A stretch of 64,000 nucleotides of DNA. Source: a virus. The notes beneath the pieces are model-generated. The model made no database searches, was not told the DNA's origin, and worked only from the letters and a program-made list of their open reading frames with translations. Shown in pieces: positions 52,501 through 61,477 of this stretch; the first letter of the stretch is position 1; every line of letters starts with the position of its first letter. The stretch is taken from IMG/VR virus record IMGVR_UViG_3300037189_012662, positions 1 through 64,000 of that record. One strand, 5' to 3'. The position numbers and the translations under genes were made by a program.

Positions 52501-55500
52501 ACGAACTCTCTAATCTTAGATATATCGGTACCCTCAGGAGAAATGGCAATAAGCTGATTCATGAGCGAAGTCATCTGTTGTCCAGCTTGTTCAAGTGATG
52601 CCTTCTTCAATCCTTCAAACTCTTGGAAATAAGTTCCATTTTCTGCAATAAGACTATTTAGTGCATCGCTATTTGCCAGATCGCTTGCACCAATTTGTTC
52701 TGAAACACTTGTTCCAGTAGCAGGAGCTTGTATTCCTCTTCCATACTCTGAAGGATCTCTGATTGGATCAAAGCCAATGATTCCAGCAATTGCTTTAAGA
52801 TTTTCTCCTGCCGTGAATGCAGCCTTACCCATAAAGTCAAGTCTTGCTCTACTATCCTTTGAGGCTTGAGCAATCGCACCAAATGCTATAACAGACATTC
52901 CAACAATTGGAGCTAGTTTTAACAGACCCTGGCTTACCCAGCTTAGGTTGGACCAAAGTGTTCTAGCTATTACAGCTAAGTTTGAAAGATTTGTTGACAG
53001 CTTACCAGTTTTTAAGGCACCCAATCCACCAGCCATGGTTACTGATTGACCAATCTTTGTTCCAGAAAGTGCATTCAGGATTCCATCAATAAGATTCTTT
53101 GCACCTTCTTTTGCTGCAATTGCAGCTCGTTTAGCCTCAAGCATAGAGAGAACCTGTACGATTCCTGTAAGAGCAAACAAACCTGTTGTAATTCCGTAAA
53201 TTGCTTCGCTAAGCCAGCCAAGATCATTTCCAAATATAGATGATGCTGCAGCTATGGAGCTCATGGCAAAGCTAGCATTCATTGCCTTAGTGCCAAAGCT
53301 ACTTAGTTTAGAAGATGCCTCTTCTGCATTTCCTGCAACCAGGAGTAGCTTTCTTGATGCTATGTCTGATGCCATGGTGGCTGGACCCACATTTGGTGAA
53401 ATAAATCTATTTTGTGTTTGAGCACCTCTTGCAACAATTCCAGATATCTGATCTGACATAGCCTGCAAGTATACAGACTGGTCTGTTGTAGCACGTCTTG
53501 CACCTGGTACCTTGTAAATTTTTTGAGCAACTGCATTAACTGATTGAGCGACTCCTGTGCCCAATGCTTGACCAGCTTCCCTTACTTCTGGGCCTGCTTG
53601 ATTAACACCAGCCTCTACATTCATGGCTAGCTCGTCAAATGTTCCTGAAGGAGAACTAATTCTTAGTCCTCGTCTTGCGGCATCCATAATTTCATCAAAT
53701 GCCATCTGCATAGCTATTTCTGTGCTATGTCCAAGTGCCTCTATTTCTTTTACACGTTTTGTCATTAAGTCAGCTGCACTTGGCCCACGACCTGCAGAAA
53801 TAGCCTCTGGTCCGCCCTCAATACTGTAACCTCTTGATGCGGCCTTTCCAAATGCTGCTGTTGGCCTTAGGGCAAACTTGGATGCAGAACCTTGTCCAGC
53901 AACAATGGTAATAAAGCCATCCACTGCCGTAGAGGCAGAAACCATTTTAGCTTGAAGCATTGACTGTGCTCTTGTTAATGCCTCTACCTCATCCAAACCA
54001 CTCTGACGCAATCTTGCATATTGTTGGTCAACAGTAGCGACCCTTCTCTGTGCCTCTGCTGCCCTTTCGATGTCAGAAGAATACTGGTTATCTCTTAGTA
54101 GTGCTTGCTGTATTCCTGTAACTGCTCTGTCTCTAGAAAAAGCATACTGCTTTTCAATTGAGCTAGATGAGGAAAGGGCTTCACGAGCTTCCCTTGCTTC
54201 TCTGACAAGCAGCTCTAGCTCAGCCTGAACCTGCTCTGATCTTTTTGCATTTTTATTAAATGCAGTTGCCATGTCTTGTCCGCTAGAAGCTGCCTGCTCA
54301 AGTGCTAACTCAGCACCTTCTCCCATGGACACTACGTCTTGTAGAGTAAATGAAGCACCTCTTGCACCATCAATACCTTGCCTTGCAAGTGCTCTACGAG
54401 ATGCCTCATATGCACCAGAATTTCTTGCAGCTGATTCTAGAACTGTTGTTCCACCAAAAGTTTGACCACGCACAAAAGCAGTTTGATCCTTAACATCCTC
54501 TTCTGTTAAATCTCTTACCCTCTTAATTGTTTCTATTGCCTCTAGCTGCTTTTTACCATTAAGCTCAATTTGTTTTCCGTATTCATCTAGAATTGGAACT
54601 AGCTTTACAAGCCTAATTTCTAGATCGCCAAATTCCACATCAGCCTGGCCAGCAGCTCTAACACTTGCCATAAGTGATTCTGGATCAAGGCCTGCCATAT
54701 GAGAAGCATTGGTGTAGAAACTTCCAGTAGATCTAAATCCTTGTGCAATATCGGCCTTTTTACCAAACTGGTATCCAGGTATGTTTCCAGAAATCATTGC
54801 ATTAATCAGTGGTGCATATTGCTTGGCCTTATCTGCTGGAATAACTGCCTCACCTGGAGAAAGCATTGCAGGAACAATGTCTCCAGCACCCTTTGGACCA
54901 GGAACTGAAACAATTCCAGATGCAAGCTTTATTCCTGTTGCAGGACCAACACCAGGAACAGTTGAGAATCTAGCTTTTGCCTGAATAGCCTTATTGTAAA
55001 CTTCAATAAGCCTTATTACCGCATCTTTTTCAGAAGTGAACCTTTGCTCTAGTTGCATGTGTGCACGTTCCAAAGAAGATGCTACAGCTGCTGCCTCCAA
55101 CTGTTCACGAGTCATGTAGTCCATTTGTTCACCAAGGGTCGTTGTAGACTCTTTGGTTTTTTGGAATAGGCCTCTGACTGCAGAGAATCCCTTAATTATA
55201 TTGGCTACACCATTGGCTAAAAGACCAAATAGCATTAAGAATACTGGACCAAGACCTGCCAGAATTGCTCCACCAACAACAACAAAGTTTCTGACTCCCT
55301 CATTCATAGAGTTGAAAGAGTTTAAAATTTTAGTTACAAATTCTAGAATTGGAGTAACTGCTTTTAAGAATTGTTCTCCAATTGGTGCAATCGCTACCCT
55401 CAATTCTTCAATAGCTTTTTGGAATCTAAAGGTTGTAGAATCTGCAACACTTCCAAGTTCTTTTTCTGACAAAGCTGCTAGCTCAGCTGTGGTTGCATTT

Positions 55501-56912
55501 GTTAGTGCCAAAACTCTTTCTGCCTGAGTACCTTCGGCAATTACGTTTTGGAATAGAGTGGAAAGACGTGAAAACTGGAACTTACCAAATAGCTGCTCAA
55601 TTGCCTGTGCACGGTTTAGTGGGTCTAGTGTGTCTAAGGCTTTTGCAAAATCAATTACGATACCCTTAACGTCACCCTTGTTGGCCTCAACAATGCCCTT
55701 GATGTTAATTCCAAATCCAGAAAGCATTTCTGCTGCTCTGCCTGTTGGGTTAATCAAAGATGCAAGACCAGACTTTAGAGCGTTAGCACCTTCAGATGCA
55801 TTAATTCCACCTTCCTTCATCGCTGTCAGGAAGAAAGCTAGGTCTTCTACGTTTCCACCAAGCTGTTGAACAACTGGACCTGCTTTAGGAATGGCAATGG
55901 TCAAGTCTTCAATAGATGTTACAGTTTGGTTTTCAACTGCGTTCAAAAAGTCAATTTTGCTAGCAAGGTCTTCTGTCGCTACCCCAAAAGCATTGGTTAC
56001 AGAAATAGTTGTTTCTAGTGCCTGCTGTTGTTCTACGTTACCAAGGACTGCTAGTCTGTTTGCTTCAGTAACCTGCCCCAAAAGATCTGTTCCAGTTTTA
56101 CCCATAGCTGCAGCTGATGCTGCAAGATCCATGGTACTTTCTACTGCAACACCATATTTCGTAAATTCTAAGGCAAGCTCTTGAAGAGACTTGATCATTG
56201 AGTCTGTTTCTTCTGGAGATGTAAATAACTCTCCATAAACACGCTTAAACTTAATGGCCTGTTTCTCAAGGTCCATAAAGGTTTTTGCAGCAAGATTTCC
56301 GAATACAGACAATGGAATAGTGAAACCAACCATAAGCTGTCTACCAGCCCACTGGGTGTTCTTACCAAAATTCAAAAGGTTTGTTGAACCTTGCTGAAGA
56401 AGCTGATTAAAAATTTGCTGCTTTTGTGCAGCAATCTGCATCTGTGTTCCAGCATCTTTAAGATCAAGCACCATTGGTCTGATCTTTATTGCTTCTAGAG
56501 ATCCGTTGGCATTTCTTCCAAGCTGTATGTACTGTGTCTGAAGGTCTTTAACTCTTTCACGAGCTACCTTCTCAATTGTGTTAAATTCTTTTGTAAAGTT
56601 TTGGCCAAAGGTCTTGCTTGCTCCACCTGCATAGCGGAAGTATTCTCCCATGGAGAATTTGTTTTTTTCTAGTGCAGAAGTAAATGATTCAGTCGTTGAC
56701 TTAATGTTAGTCATGCTGGCAGAGAATTTGCCAGTAGCATTTAGGTTGTTTATTAAGTCTTTTTGTAGACTGGCAGAAGCGGCAGCGGCAGTTGATGAGC
56801 CCCTGGCGAGAGCGGTATGAAAGGCTGAAATCTCTCTTTGGAGATTCTTAATAGCTGCTAGTGCATTGGACGTATCAAGATTGATACCAATACTGGTCTC
56901 AATATCAGCCAT
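49536..56912 (-). CDS. Tape measure protein
   Basis: A 2,458-residue, mostly helical protein. The N-terminal half contains the PhageMin-type tail-length domain (LEKQAIKFKRVYGELF; TAELAALSEKELGSVADSTT) and several membrane-like stretches (NFVVVGGAILAGLGPVFLML; about residues 530-560 and 1,240-1,300). DIVPAMLSPGEAVIPADKA occurs about one quarter along, and DTVPAMLTPGEFVVRK near the C-terminus. Coiled coils dominate 1,550-2,300. If about 1.5 A per residue applies, the tail is near 370 nm, long for a siphovirus. Preceded by the tail chaperones as expected. Confidence 0.93.
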   Translation of the reverse strand: MADIETSIGINLDTSNALAAIKNLQREISAFHTALARGSSTAAAASASLQKDLINNLNATGKFSASMTNIKSTTESFTSALEKNKFSMGEYFRYAGGASKTFGQNFTKEFNTIEKVARERVKDLQTQYIQLGRNANGSLEAIKIRPMVLDLKDAGTQMQIAAQKQQIFNQLLQQGSTNLLNFGKNTQWAGRQLMVGFTIPLSVFGNLAAKTFMDLEKQAIKFKRVYGELFTSPEETDSMIKSLQELALEFTKYGVAVESTMDLAASAAAMGKTGTDLLGQVTEANRLAVLGNVEQQQALETTISVTNAFGVATEDLASKIDFLNAVENQTVTSIEDLTIAIPKAGPVVQQLGGNVEDLAFFLTAMKEGGINASEGANALKSGLASLINPTGRAAEMLSGFGINIKGIVEANKGDVKGIVIDFAKALDTLDPLNRAQAIEQLFGKFQFSRLSTLFQNVIAEGTQAERVLALTNATTAELAALSEKELGSVADSTTFRFQKAIEELRVAIAPIGEQFLKAVTPILEFVTKILNSFNSMNEGVRNFVVVGGAILAGLGPVFLMLFGLLANGVANIIKGFSAVRGLFQKTKESTTTLGEQMDYMTREQLEAAAVASSLERAHMQLEQRFTSEKDAVIRLIEVYNKAIQAKARFSTVPGVGPATGIKLASGIVSVPGPKGAGDIVPAMLSPGEAVIPADKAKQYAPLINAMISGNIPGYQFGKKADIAQGFRSTGSFYTNASHMAGLDPESLMASVRAAGQADVEFGDLEIRLVKLVPILDEYGKQIELNGKKQLEAIETIKRVRDLTEEDVKDQTAFVRGQTFGGTTVLESAARNSGAYEASRRALARQGIDGARGASFTLQDVVSMGEGAELALEQAASSGQDMATAFNKNAKRSEQVQAELELLVREAREAREALSSSSSIEKQYAFSRDRAVTGIQQALLRDNQYSSDIERAAEAQRRVATVDQQYARLRQSGLDEVEALTRAQSMLQAKMVSASTAVDGFITIVAGQGSASKFALRPTAAFGKAASRGYSIEGGPEAISAGRGPSAADLMTKRVKEIEALGHSTEIAMQMAFDEIMDAARRGLRISSPSGTFDELAMNVEAGVNQAGPEVREAGQALGTGVAQSVNAVAQKIYKVPGARRATTDQSVYLQAMSDQISGIVARGAQTQNRFISPNVGPATMASDIASRKLLLVAGNAEEASSKLSSFGTKAMNASFAMSSIAAASSIFGNDLGWLSEAIYGITTGLFALTGIVQVLSMLEAKRAAIAAKEGAKNLIDGILNALSGTKIGQSVTMAGGLGALKTGKLSTNLSNLAVIARTLWSNLSWVSQGLLKLAPIVGMSVIAFGAIAQASKDSRARLDFMGKAAFTAGENLKAIAGIIGFDPIRDPSEYGRGIQAPATGTSVSEQIGASDLANSDALNSLIAENGTYFQEFEGLKKASLEQAGQQMTSLMNQLIAISPEGTDISKIREFVIALANKAGKEGITLGIAVNPYADPETFDQNISAVIEDLQGRTTELATDIVERQRELSPSGQPIKSGSSKGRQLQVQFGADARQVFNETASAFEQLRTALGAGTIGLDEFNLRSETLTNNLKNIPSLIASPAMNELIATYGIDGELVSGITNLTNKLALLQALQMGAVVDPAIITALDAADDANATDAEKAAGAQALIDLENAKEAAIEDTIDASKKLAEQNIKTQASVDLSAIETEITQNKEILDLAPKLVKAGMDEADAYEALTDAKWQNIFASAKIKDLEADPDGNVTTNIDAAVEAYNRWKGSIEAVDDANEKATSLKNFDDYVKDLEEDKKIKADLESNSKLAADAQLILNNEMLKSAYVAAVANGTVDEFITTLAKYKNLAPATGGTAEQTPFEQAIEQLKDQRKEIINTSSAFNKLRSAGVEVTKAFRIAKDPILAAALAAEKVGTKKWKELVALINKVNAEAAVAELRNLTNQNIAESETTQQIASIEKYLSKIGYTAEQVERVTSQIGNNPDILKKFADDIKDGKVNAKSIRDYLASVKNIKIGLTIEDMENKVNQAFSDISAAFAAKREQISIDFEMGTNISGKNKINPLTGLPYNTTAIQKSIKEAQEYIAEREFSIDNYEYQLMGIQEKEEKINESYDKRIDALDKVQKLNEKNAQIGKDQLNIANALATGDIAAAAAAVQEARQNEASRAIDSQKNALEAAREVELSKVLATNGMTRVQIESKIKTLKDEILKKEEETLEPQQRALDLANGYKDAADKSVTYLEKNESEWKKIENGVRLAKVEAEGYKKAIEDAIALIPQLQAGFAAGGLGNNGQNVDPNKARIDALNKQITANRTAVAASKGTTANDKRLMAQNVKLIKELRDLTGDPTAGKPTKKNWGGLIKKFSMGGFAMGSDTVPAMLTPGEFVVRKYAVKDFGLDRLKSINNGTFNGESVYNYELNVNMSGTNLSADDVARTVISKIKQIDSQRIRGNSF

Positions 56913-56934
56913 TCATTCGCACCTCTATTCGTTG

Positions 56935-57261
56935 TTAATTTGCTGCTGTAGTTCCAACAATCCCTGTTCCGCCAAGATTGATACCAGATGCTGCTTCTAC
57001 AATTACGTAAACTGTAGGCAGGTCTAGAAGGTCCTCTAGCTTCTTGATATCTTCAGCAATTTCTGGCTTGTACTGCTTCATAGCAATTTGAGCACACTGC
57101 ATCAGGATATCCATGGATTTATTGTTGTCATCAGCAACCTTTGAAATATCGTCAAACTTCTTCATGAAGTCACGAAGTAGCGAAATCTTTAGTGGACGAA
57201 CGCTAATCTCTGTGCCATCAATAAGTAGGACTTTCTTTTCCTCATTAATTGTTGTAGACAT
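56935..57261 (-). CDS. Tail assembly chaperone, short paralogue
   Basis: A 108-residue protein aligned with the first 105 residues of the next-upstream gene (57315): both have LIDGTEI-V-PLKI--L--FM-KF, CA/V-IAMKQY-P-I and DLPTVY/DLATMY blocks. It ends in a Gly-rich tail (GGTGIVGTTAAN). No slippery heptamer was seen near its end, and no extension in another frame overlaps it. It lies directly before the tape measure gene, as chaperone genes do. Confidence 0.75.
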   Translation of the reverse strand: MSTTINEEKKVLLIDGTEISVRPLKISLLRDFMKKFDDISKVADDNNKSMDILMQCAQIAMKQYKPEIAEDIKKLEDLLDLPTVYVIVEAASGINLGGTGIVGTTAAN

Positions 57262-57314
57262 TTTTTCCTCTCATATAACCATTTTGGGTCAATCAATTAT
57301 AACACACGGAGGCC

Positions 57315-57998
57315 TTATTTTTTAGTCAAATCCTCATAGCCTATGCCTAGGCCAATTCCGAATCCAGCCTTTTGAGCATTTGGGCCTTGTAGTGCTGTTA
57401 TATCATTTGCATCTTTTGCTTTTCCTCTACTGAAGACTCTAGCCTTCATTTCTTGCCAAGCATCCTTTTTACCAGATTGCTCATCTAGGTCTATGCCCTG
57501 GATTGCAGCCAAGAATTTTTTGCTTTGATAGTCTAGCTCTCGTTTTGAGGATAGTGTTGCAACTAGTTCAGGCATAGAAAGAGATGTTTCTAGTTCTTCA
57601 TAGTCTTTCCAGATACCCAGCAAAAATACTTCAGATTCTAGTTTTGCAAGATCTAGCTCGTCCCAGCTTCCTCCCTCATTTGCCTGATCTTTGATAGGCT
57701 TTTCAGAATTCTCTTTTAGAGATATGCCAGCTGCAACATCTATTATTTTATACATTGTGGCAAGATCTATTGAATCTTCCACATCTTCTATAGTCTTTAT
57801 TCTAGGGCAGTATTGTTTCATGGCAATCTTAACGCACTGAACCAAGCTGTCTATTGCCTGGTCATCGTTTGTTGCCTTTCTGACCTCTTCAAACTTAATC
57901 ATAAACTCCTTTAGATACTTGATCTTAAGTGGAGTCACGTATATCTCAGTTCCGTCTATTAGGCTGACGGTATCTGAGTCGTATATCTTTGTTGGCAT
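57315..57998 (-). CDS. Tail assembly chaperone, long paralogue
   Basis: A 227-residue protein; the N-terminal half is homologous to the short paralogue and the C-terminal half (about 125-227) adds an acidic helical domain (LAKLESEVFLLGIWKDYEEL) followed by a basic Gly-rich end. In many phages the long form is made by a -1 frameshift from the short gene; here it is a separate upstream gene. A -10 box TATACT lies six bases before its ATG. Confidence 0.75.
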   Translation of the reverse strand: MPTKIYDSDTVSLIDGTEIYVTPLKIKYLKEFMIKFEEVRKATNDDQAIDSLVQCVKIAMKQYCPRIKTIEDVEDSIDLATMYKIIDVAAGISLKENSEKPIKDQANEGGSWDELDLAKLESEVFLLGIWKDYEELETSLSMPELVATLSSKRELDYQSKKFLAAIQGIDLDEQSGKKDAWQEMKARVFSRGKAKDANDITALQGPNAQKAGFGIGLGIGYEDLTKK

Positions 57999-58004
57999 CC
58001 AATA

Positions 58005-58010
58005 AGTATA
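58005..58010 (-). promoter_or_regulatory. -10 box (TATACT) in leaderless position
   Basis: TATACT ends six bases (tattgg) before the ATG at 57998, directly downstream of the terminator at 58019-58048. No strong -35 is visible. Confidence 0.45.
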
Positions 58011-58018
58011 CCAAATGC

Positions 58019-58048
58019 AAAAGCCGCTTAGCTATAAAGCTAAACGGC
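58019..58048 (-). terminator. Intrinsic terminator after the major tail gene
   Basis: GCCGTTTAGC and GCTAAGCGGC pair over ten bases (one G-T) around a six-base loop, followed by TTTTGCATTT on the minus strand. Confidence 0.82.
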
Positions 58049-58067
58049 CTTGCTATTAAATTATAGT

Positions 58068-58712
58068 TTATGACTGAGCTGGAATTGTACGGTCAACAAT
58101 CTTACCGTACGAAGCACTGTCATTTGGTAGCAAACGGAATGAAACCTCAAACATAGTAGCCTCATCACGCTTTGCACCAACTGTAACACTCTCAATCGAA
58201 AGTGCACGATACGCTACGTAAATACGCTCTAGTTCGTCACCAATTGCACAGTCACCTGTACCTGGACCAACCGCAACCAAACCACGCTCTACTGGACATT
58301 CTCCAATGTCACCTGCAGATAGATTTAGTGCTGGGTTTCCTGCTGCCCATTGACCAGATGCGATGTTCGCAAGATCATCATCCTGGCCTGCAAGAGCGAA
58401 CAGTAGATTCTCTAGTGTTGCTTCTGCGAAGGTTGTGTTTAGGTTAACCTGCATGCCCTGCTTGTAAAGCTTTGCAACGTCAAGAACCTGGTCAACCTGT
58501 ACCTCACCAAAGTCTGGCTGGAACTGAAGCTCCAAACCATTCATGGTGTAACCTACGTTACGGAAGTCTGTATCAGTACTTAGCGTATCCTTAAAGGATG
58601 TGCCGTCTACCACTGCTGGTAGGTCTGTGTCTGAAAGGTCTCCAGCTTCATAAGTAAATAGTGCTGCAGCACCAACAATAATGTTAGCACTTGAACCACG
58701 TGTATATGCCAT
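58068..58712 (-). CDS. Major tail protein
   Basis: A 214-residue protein starting at 58712 (MAYTRGSS) after AGAGGTG. A beta-rich core (NVGYTMNGLELQFQPDFGEV, VTVGAKRDEATMFEVSFRL) fits the tail tube fold. It has its own TGN-extended -10 promoter and terminator, as expected for one of the most abundant virion proteins. Confidence 0.8.
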   Translation of the reverse strand: MAYTRGSSANIIVGAAALFTYEAGDLSDTDLPAVVDGTSFKDTLSTDTDFRNVGYTMNGLELQFQPDFGEVQVDQVLDVAKLYKQGMQVNLNTTFAEATLENLLFALAGQDDDLANIASGQWAAGNPALNLSAGDIGECPVERGLVAVGPGTGDCAIGDELERIYVAYRALSIESVTVGAKRDEATMFEVSFRLLPNDSASYGKIVDRTIPAQS

Positions 58713-58763
58713 AATATTCACCTCTTCTTCTTTTGAATTAGTGGGCGTTGTTTCCTCAAGTTA

Positions 58764-58772
58764 AGTATACCA
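58764..58772 (-). promoter_or_regulatory. Extended -10 promoter (TGGTATACT) for the major tail gene
   Basis: TGG-TATACT lies about 50 bases before the ATG at 58712, after the end of the gene at 58778. Confidence 0.5.
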
Positions 58773-58777
58773 GCCTT

Positions 58778-59446
58778 TTAGGATATAGGTAGATACTTAT
58801 TTGGATCATATGGTTTGGTCTCATCAAAACCTTCTCCACCATTTATGTTTATTCCAGAATTATTAGGATAATCTGGATCATTCCATTCTGGATTTAGCTC
58901 TGGCACCAAATGATACTGATATTCAATGATTATCTTGTTTCCACCATATGTTCTGGCTGTTCCAAAGTCTATGATGTCTGCTACCTCTTCTAGCTGATAT
59001 ACCCTAAATTTGTGAAAGTAGAATTTTGGAGAAAGTCCAGCAAATGTCTTACCCTTGGCCCAATTATTAATCTCTTCTGCAGTCTCATCTTCACGATCCA
59101 TTAGTCTCAGGGTTAGCTCTGTTACTGCTACCATTTTTTCTGTCACACCCTCTGAAGTTGCAAAGAAGTAATACAAAAGCTGCTCGCCCTTAATATGTGG
59201 CATTGGAGATCTTCTAAGCCTTGTTAGCCTATCATAGGTGCAACGAATTCCACCATATCCATAATTTTGACCACCAATATTAACAAATGTTTCTGTCAGA
59301 TCATCTATAGTGTTTGGCGATGGTGGAAAAAATGGAACTCCAATTTCTAAAAAGTTTGCCAGCTTTTCTTTTAAATACTCATTTATCCAAAGCATTGGAG
59401 TATTTATTAAACCATTGGAAACTTCTTCTGCTGACCTTATGCTCAT
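58778..59446 (-). CDS. Tail terminator/tail-completion-like protein (probable)
   Basis: A 222-residue protein in the position between connector proteins and the major tail gene, where the tail terminator usually lies. LTETFVNIGGQNYGYGGIRC and an IIEYQYHLVPELNPEW strand are visible. The family was not identified from motifs; the call rests on gene order. It starts by ATGA overlap. Confidence 0.55.
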   Translation of the reverse strand: MSIRSAEEVSNGLINTPMLWINEYLKEKLANFLEIGVPFFPPSPNTIDDLTETFVNIGGQNYGYGGIRCTYDRLTRLRRSPMPHIKGEQLLYYFFATSEGVTEKMVAVTELTLRLMDREDETAEEINNWAKGKTFAGLSPKFYFHKFRVYQLEEVADIIDFGTARTYGGNKIIIEYQYHLVPELNPEWNDPDYPNNSGININGGEGFDETKPYDPNKYLPIS

Positions 59447-60117
59447 GCTTCTGCTCCTGCGTTAGCTATCCATCTATACCCTGTAGATATTCCAGTGGCT
59501 CTTCCTCCACGCTTACCTGCATTAATATTTTTCTTATAGAGGCTAGGCTTCTTTAGATAGTCAGAGATACCGCTTGAGTACAAGAAGGCTTGACTAAAGT
59601 ATACATCAAAGAATCTATCTAGTGTTTTTTGAAGTCCACCCTGGGCTGCCATACCACCTGGATTAACAACGTTGACTGGACCTTTTGAAAAAACTGTTTC
59701 CCCATTTACATCAAAAACGAGCGTCTTTGCAGTTTTTGGACGAATTGTTACTGGAATGCCTTCTTCCATAATTCTTGCCTTGTCATAAAAAGGAACATTG
59801 GATCCAGCCTTTACAGAAGTAGATTGCTTAAACGTTGAACCAATTGAGAGACCATTATTTCTTATTGAATAGTCTAGGTCAAAAAGCCTTGCATCTGGAC
59901 TTCCAGACATGCCCCACTCATAAACATGCTGTAGCAATTGGTCATCAACCTTTGCCATAGTATCTACATAGTTTTTAACTGAGTCAATAGTCTTTTTGCC
60001 AAGGTTTTCAAAAAACCTATTCTTTCCTCTTTGTACGCCATCTAGAAAGCCTATTGAGTAATCAATGATGTTCTGCATATCTTTCATAAAAACCGAATCG
60101 TCAGTTCTCATCTTCAT
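59443..60117 (-). CDS. Head-tail connector / neck protein (HK97 gp10-type position)
   Basis: A 224-residue protein. A helical N-terminus (MQNIIDYSIGFLDGVQRGKN) is followed by a beta-rich middle (IPVTIRPKTAKTLVFDVNGE). HK97 gp10-like and minor structural proteins occupy this slot. Basic C-terminus (KKNINAGKRGGRATG). Call is positional. Confidence 0.55.
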   Translation of the reverse strand: MKMRTDDSVFMKDMQNIIDYSIGFLDGVQRGKNRFFENLGKKTIDSVKNYVDTMAKVDDQLLQHVYEWGMSGSPDARLFDLDYSIRNNGLSIGSTFKQSTSVKAGSNVPFYDKARIMEEGIPVTIRPKTAKTLVFDVNGETVFSKGPVNVVNPGGMAAQGGLQKTLDRFFDVYFSQAFLYSSGISDYLKKPSLYKKNINAGKRGGRATGISTGYRWIANAGAEA

Positions 60118-60563
60118 ATCTCTACCGCCTGATTCTCAGACCTGCGTAAAACTACCTTGTAGTACTCTACTAATCCAAATGGTCCGACAACTGGTTCATT
60201 AGAGGCTACCTCAAACAGGGTTGGTTTGCCAGCACGTGGACCAGCAGTTTCGCTATAAATACTGTTTCCAGATCTATCACAAATATTTGTAACAAGAATG
60301 TTATTTATGCTATTGTTTTCCTTTTTTGAAGAAACCCTTATGTCGCTTTTAACTCTTCCAACAATTATAGTATCTTGCGTAATATTAATGTTTGGCTTAA
60401 CTTCTTCTGTCGAAGTTCCGCTACCTGAAGACAAACTGCAAACAGCAGTCTTGTCGTGCATCCATTGTCTTTTCACATTACCATAGGGGCCTTGCTCAAC
60501 TATGGGATAAAAAATATTCATTGTCATTGGGTAGATGAAGTCTGGGGTTTCGCAAACAGCCAT
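60114..60563 (-). CDS. Head-tail connector (stopper-like) protein
   Basis: A 149-residue beta-rich protein (QDTIIVGRVKSDIRVSSKKE and LVEYYKVVLRRSEN), matching the size of head-closure/stopper proteins. It starts by TAATG overlap with the preceding gene. Confidence 0.55.
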   Translation of the reverse strand: MAVCETPDFIYPMTMNIFYPIVEQGPYGNVKRQWMHDKTAVCSLSSGSGTSTEEVKPNINITQDTIIVGRVKSDIRVSSKKENNSINNILVTNICDRSGNSIYSETAGPRAGKPTLFEVASNEPVVGPFGLVEYYKVVLRRSENQAVEI

Positions 60564-61477
60564 TACAATACTCCGACTTTTTTAATAGGCTTAGCATACT
60601 TGTCAAGTATCTTATCGACTACTATATTTCCTGTTCCCTCTAACATGCTCTTATCGAATTGAATTCTAAATTGGTCAGTGTTGTAAGATGTGACATATCT
60701 CTGGTAGTAGTCAAGCTTACCGCATTTAAGATCATCTATCAGCATCTCTGTAGCGTAGACGATATCTGTTGGCAGACTTGAAAAGCCCTCATCAAGAATA
60801 AAGGTGTAGTCATATCGTTCTGGGAAAGTTCCGTAGTTAAAAATAGCAGTTGCAATATCTCCGCTGCTAGCTGGTAGCTTTATTGTTGGAGATGATATTC
60901 TGTTGGCCTCTCCAGACTCAACTCTGTATATTGCAGACTTATCTAGAGTTATGCGGAACTCATCTGCATAGGAATCTGGGTCATTAATATCATATATTAG
61001 AATATTGTTTTCGTAAACCTTTAATACCGAATTGGCATTTTTCCATACTGGCATATAGTCAGCATTTGACCCTCTAGTTTGATAAACTGACTTCTTGTTA
61101 TAGAAATCAACGCCCTCTGCATAATTGTCAATTATGGTTCTAGCTATAATTTCCCACTTCTTGTATTCTGCTATTTCTGATGCAGTAGACCCCATGCTAT
61201 TTGGATTTACATATGGTCTAATCAAATCATAAGATTCTGAAAAGATTGATACATTTTCTAATGATAGATCAACTGAGTAAGATGCATCATACCTAGGATC
61301 AAGATAGAAAGTAAGCTGGCTACCGCCAGAAGTGTCAATGATTGATGTAGAGATAGAGAGATCGCTGAGATCAGTTATCGTCAGAACATGCTCTCTTTCA
61401 GAGTGTGTTCCTGGTACCTGAATCGTAACCCCAATTCCATTTGAGCTAATATTCTCAGCGACTCTCAAAATCTCCAT
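60563..61477 (-). CDS. Head-tail adaptor-like protein
   Basis: A 304-residue protein. The C-terminal half is helical with DIVYATEMLIDDLKCGKLDYY, typical of adaptor (gp6/gp15-like) proteins that bind under the portal; the N-terminal half has beta-sandwich strands (EREHVLTITDLSDLSISTSI). Size is about twice a simple adaptor, so an extra domain is present. Confidence 0.6.
   Translation of the reverse strand: MEILRVAENISSNGIGVTIQVPGTHSEREHVLTITDLSDLSISTSIIDTSGGSQLTFYLDPRYDASYSVDLSLENVSIFSESYDLIRPYVNPNSMGSTASEIAEYKKWEIIARTIIDNYAEGVDFYNKKSVYQTRGSNADYMPVWKNANSVLKVYENNILIYDINDPDSYADEFRITLDKSAIYRVESGEANRISSPTIKLPASSGDIATAIFNYGTFPERYDYTFILDEGFSSLPTDIVYATEMLIDDLKCGKLDYYQRYVTSYNTDQFRIQFDKSMLEGTGNIVVDKILDKYAKPIKKVGVL

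Noticed and set aside
56935-57261. Programmed -1 frameshift in the tail chaperone
   Set aside because: No slippery heptamer near the end and no overlapping extension in another frame; the long form exists as a separate gene.
57276-57306. TTGACT/TATAAT pair upstream of the short chaperone as a promoter
   Set aside because: The spacer is about 20 bases, and the TTGACT is part of the upstream gene's stop region.
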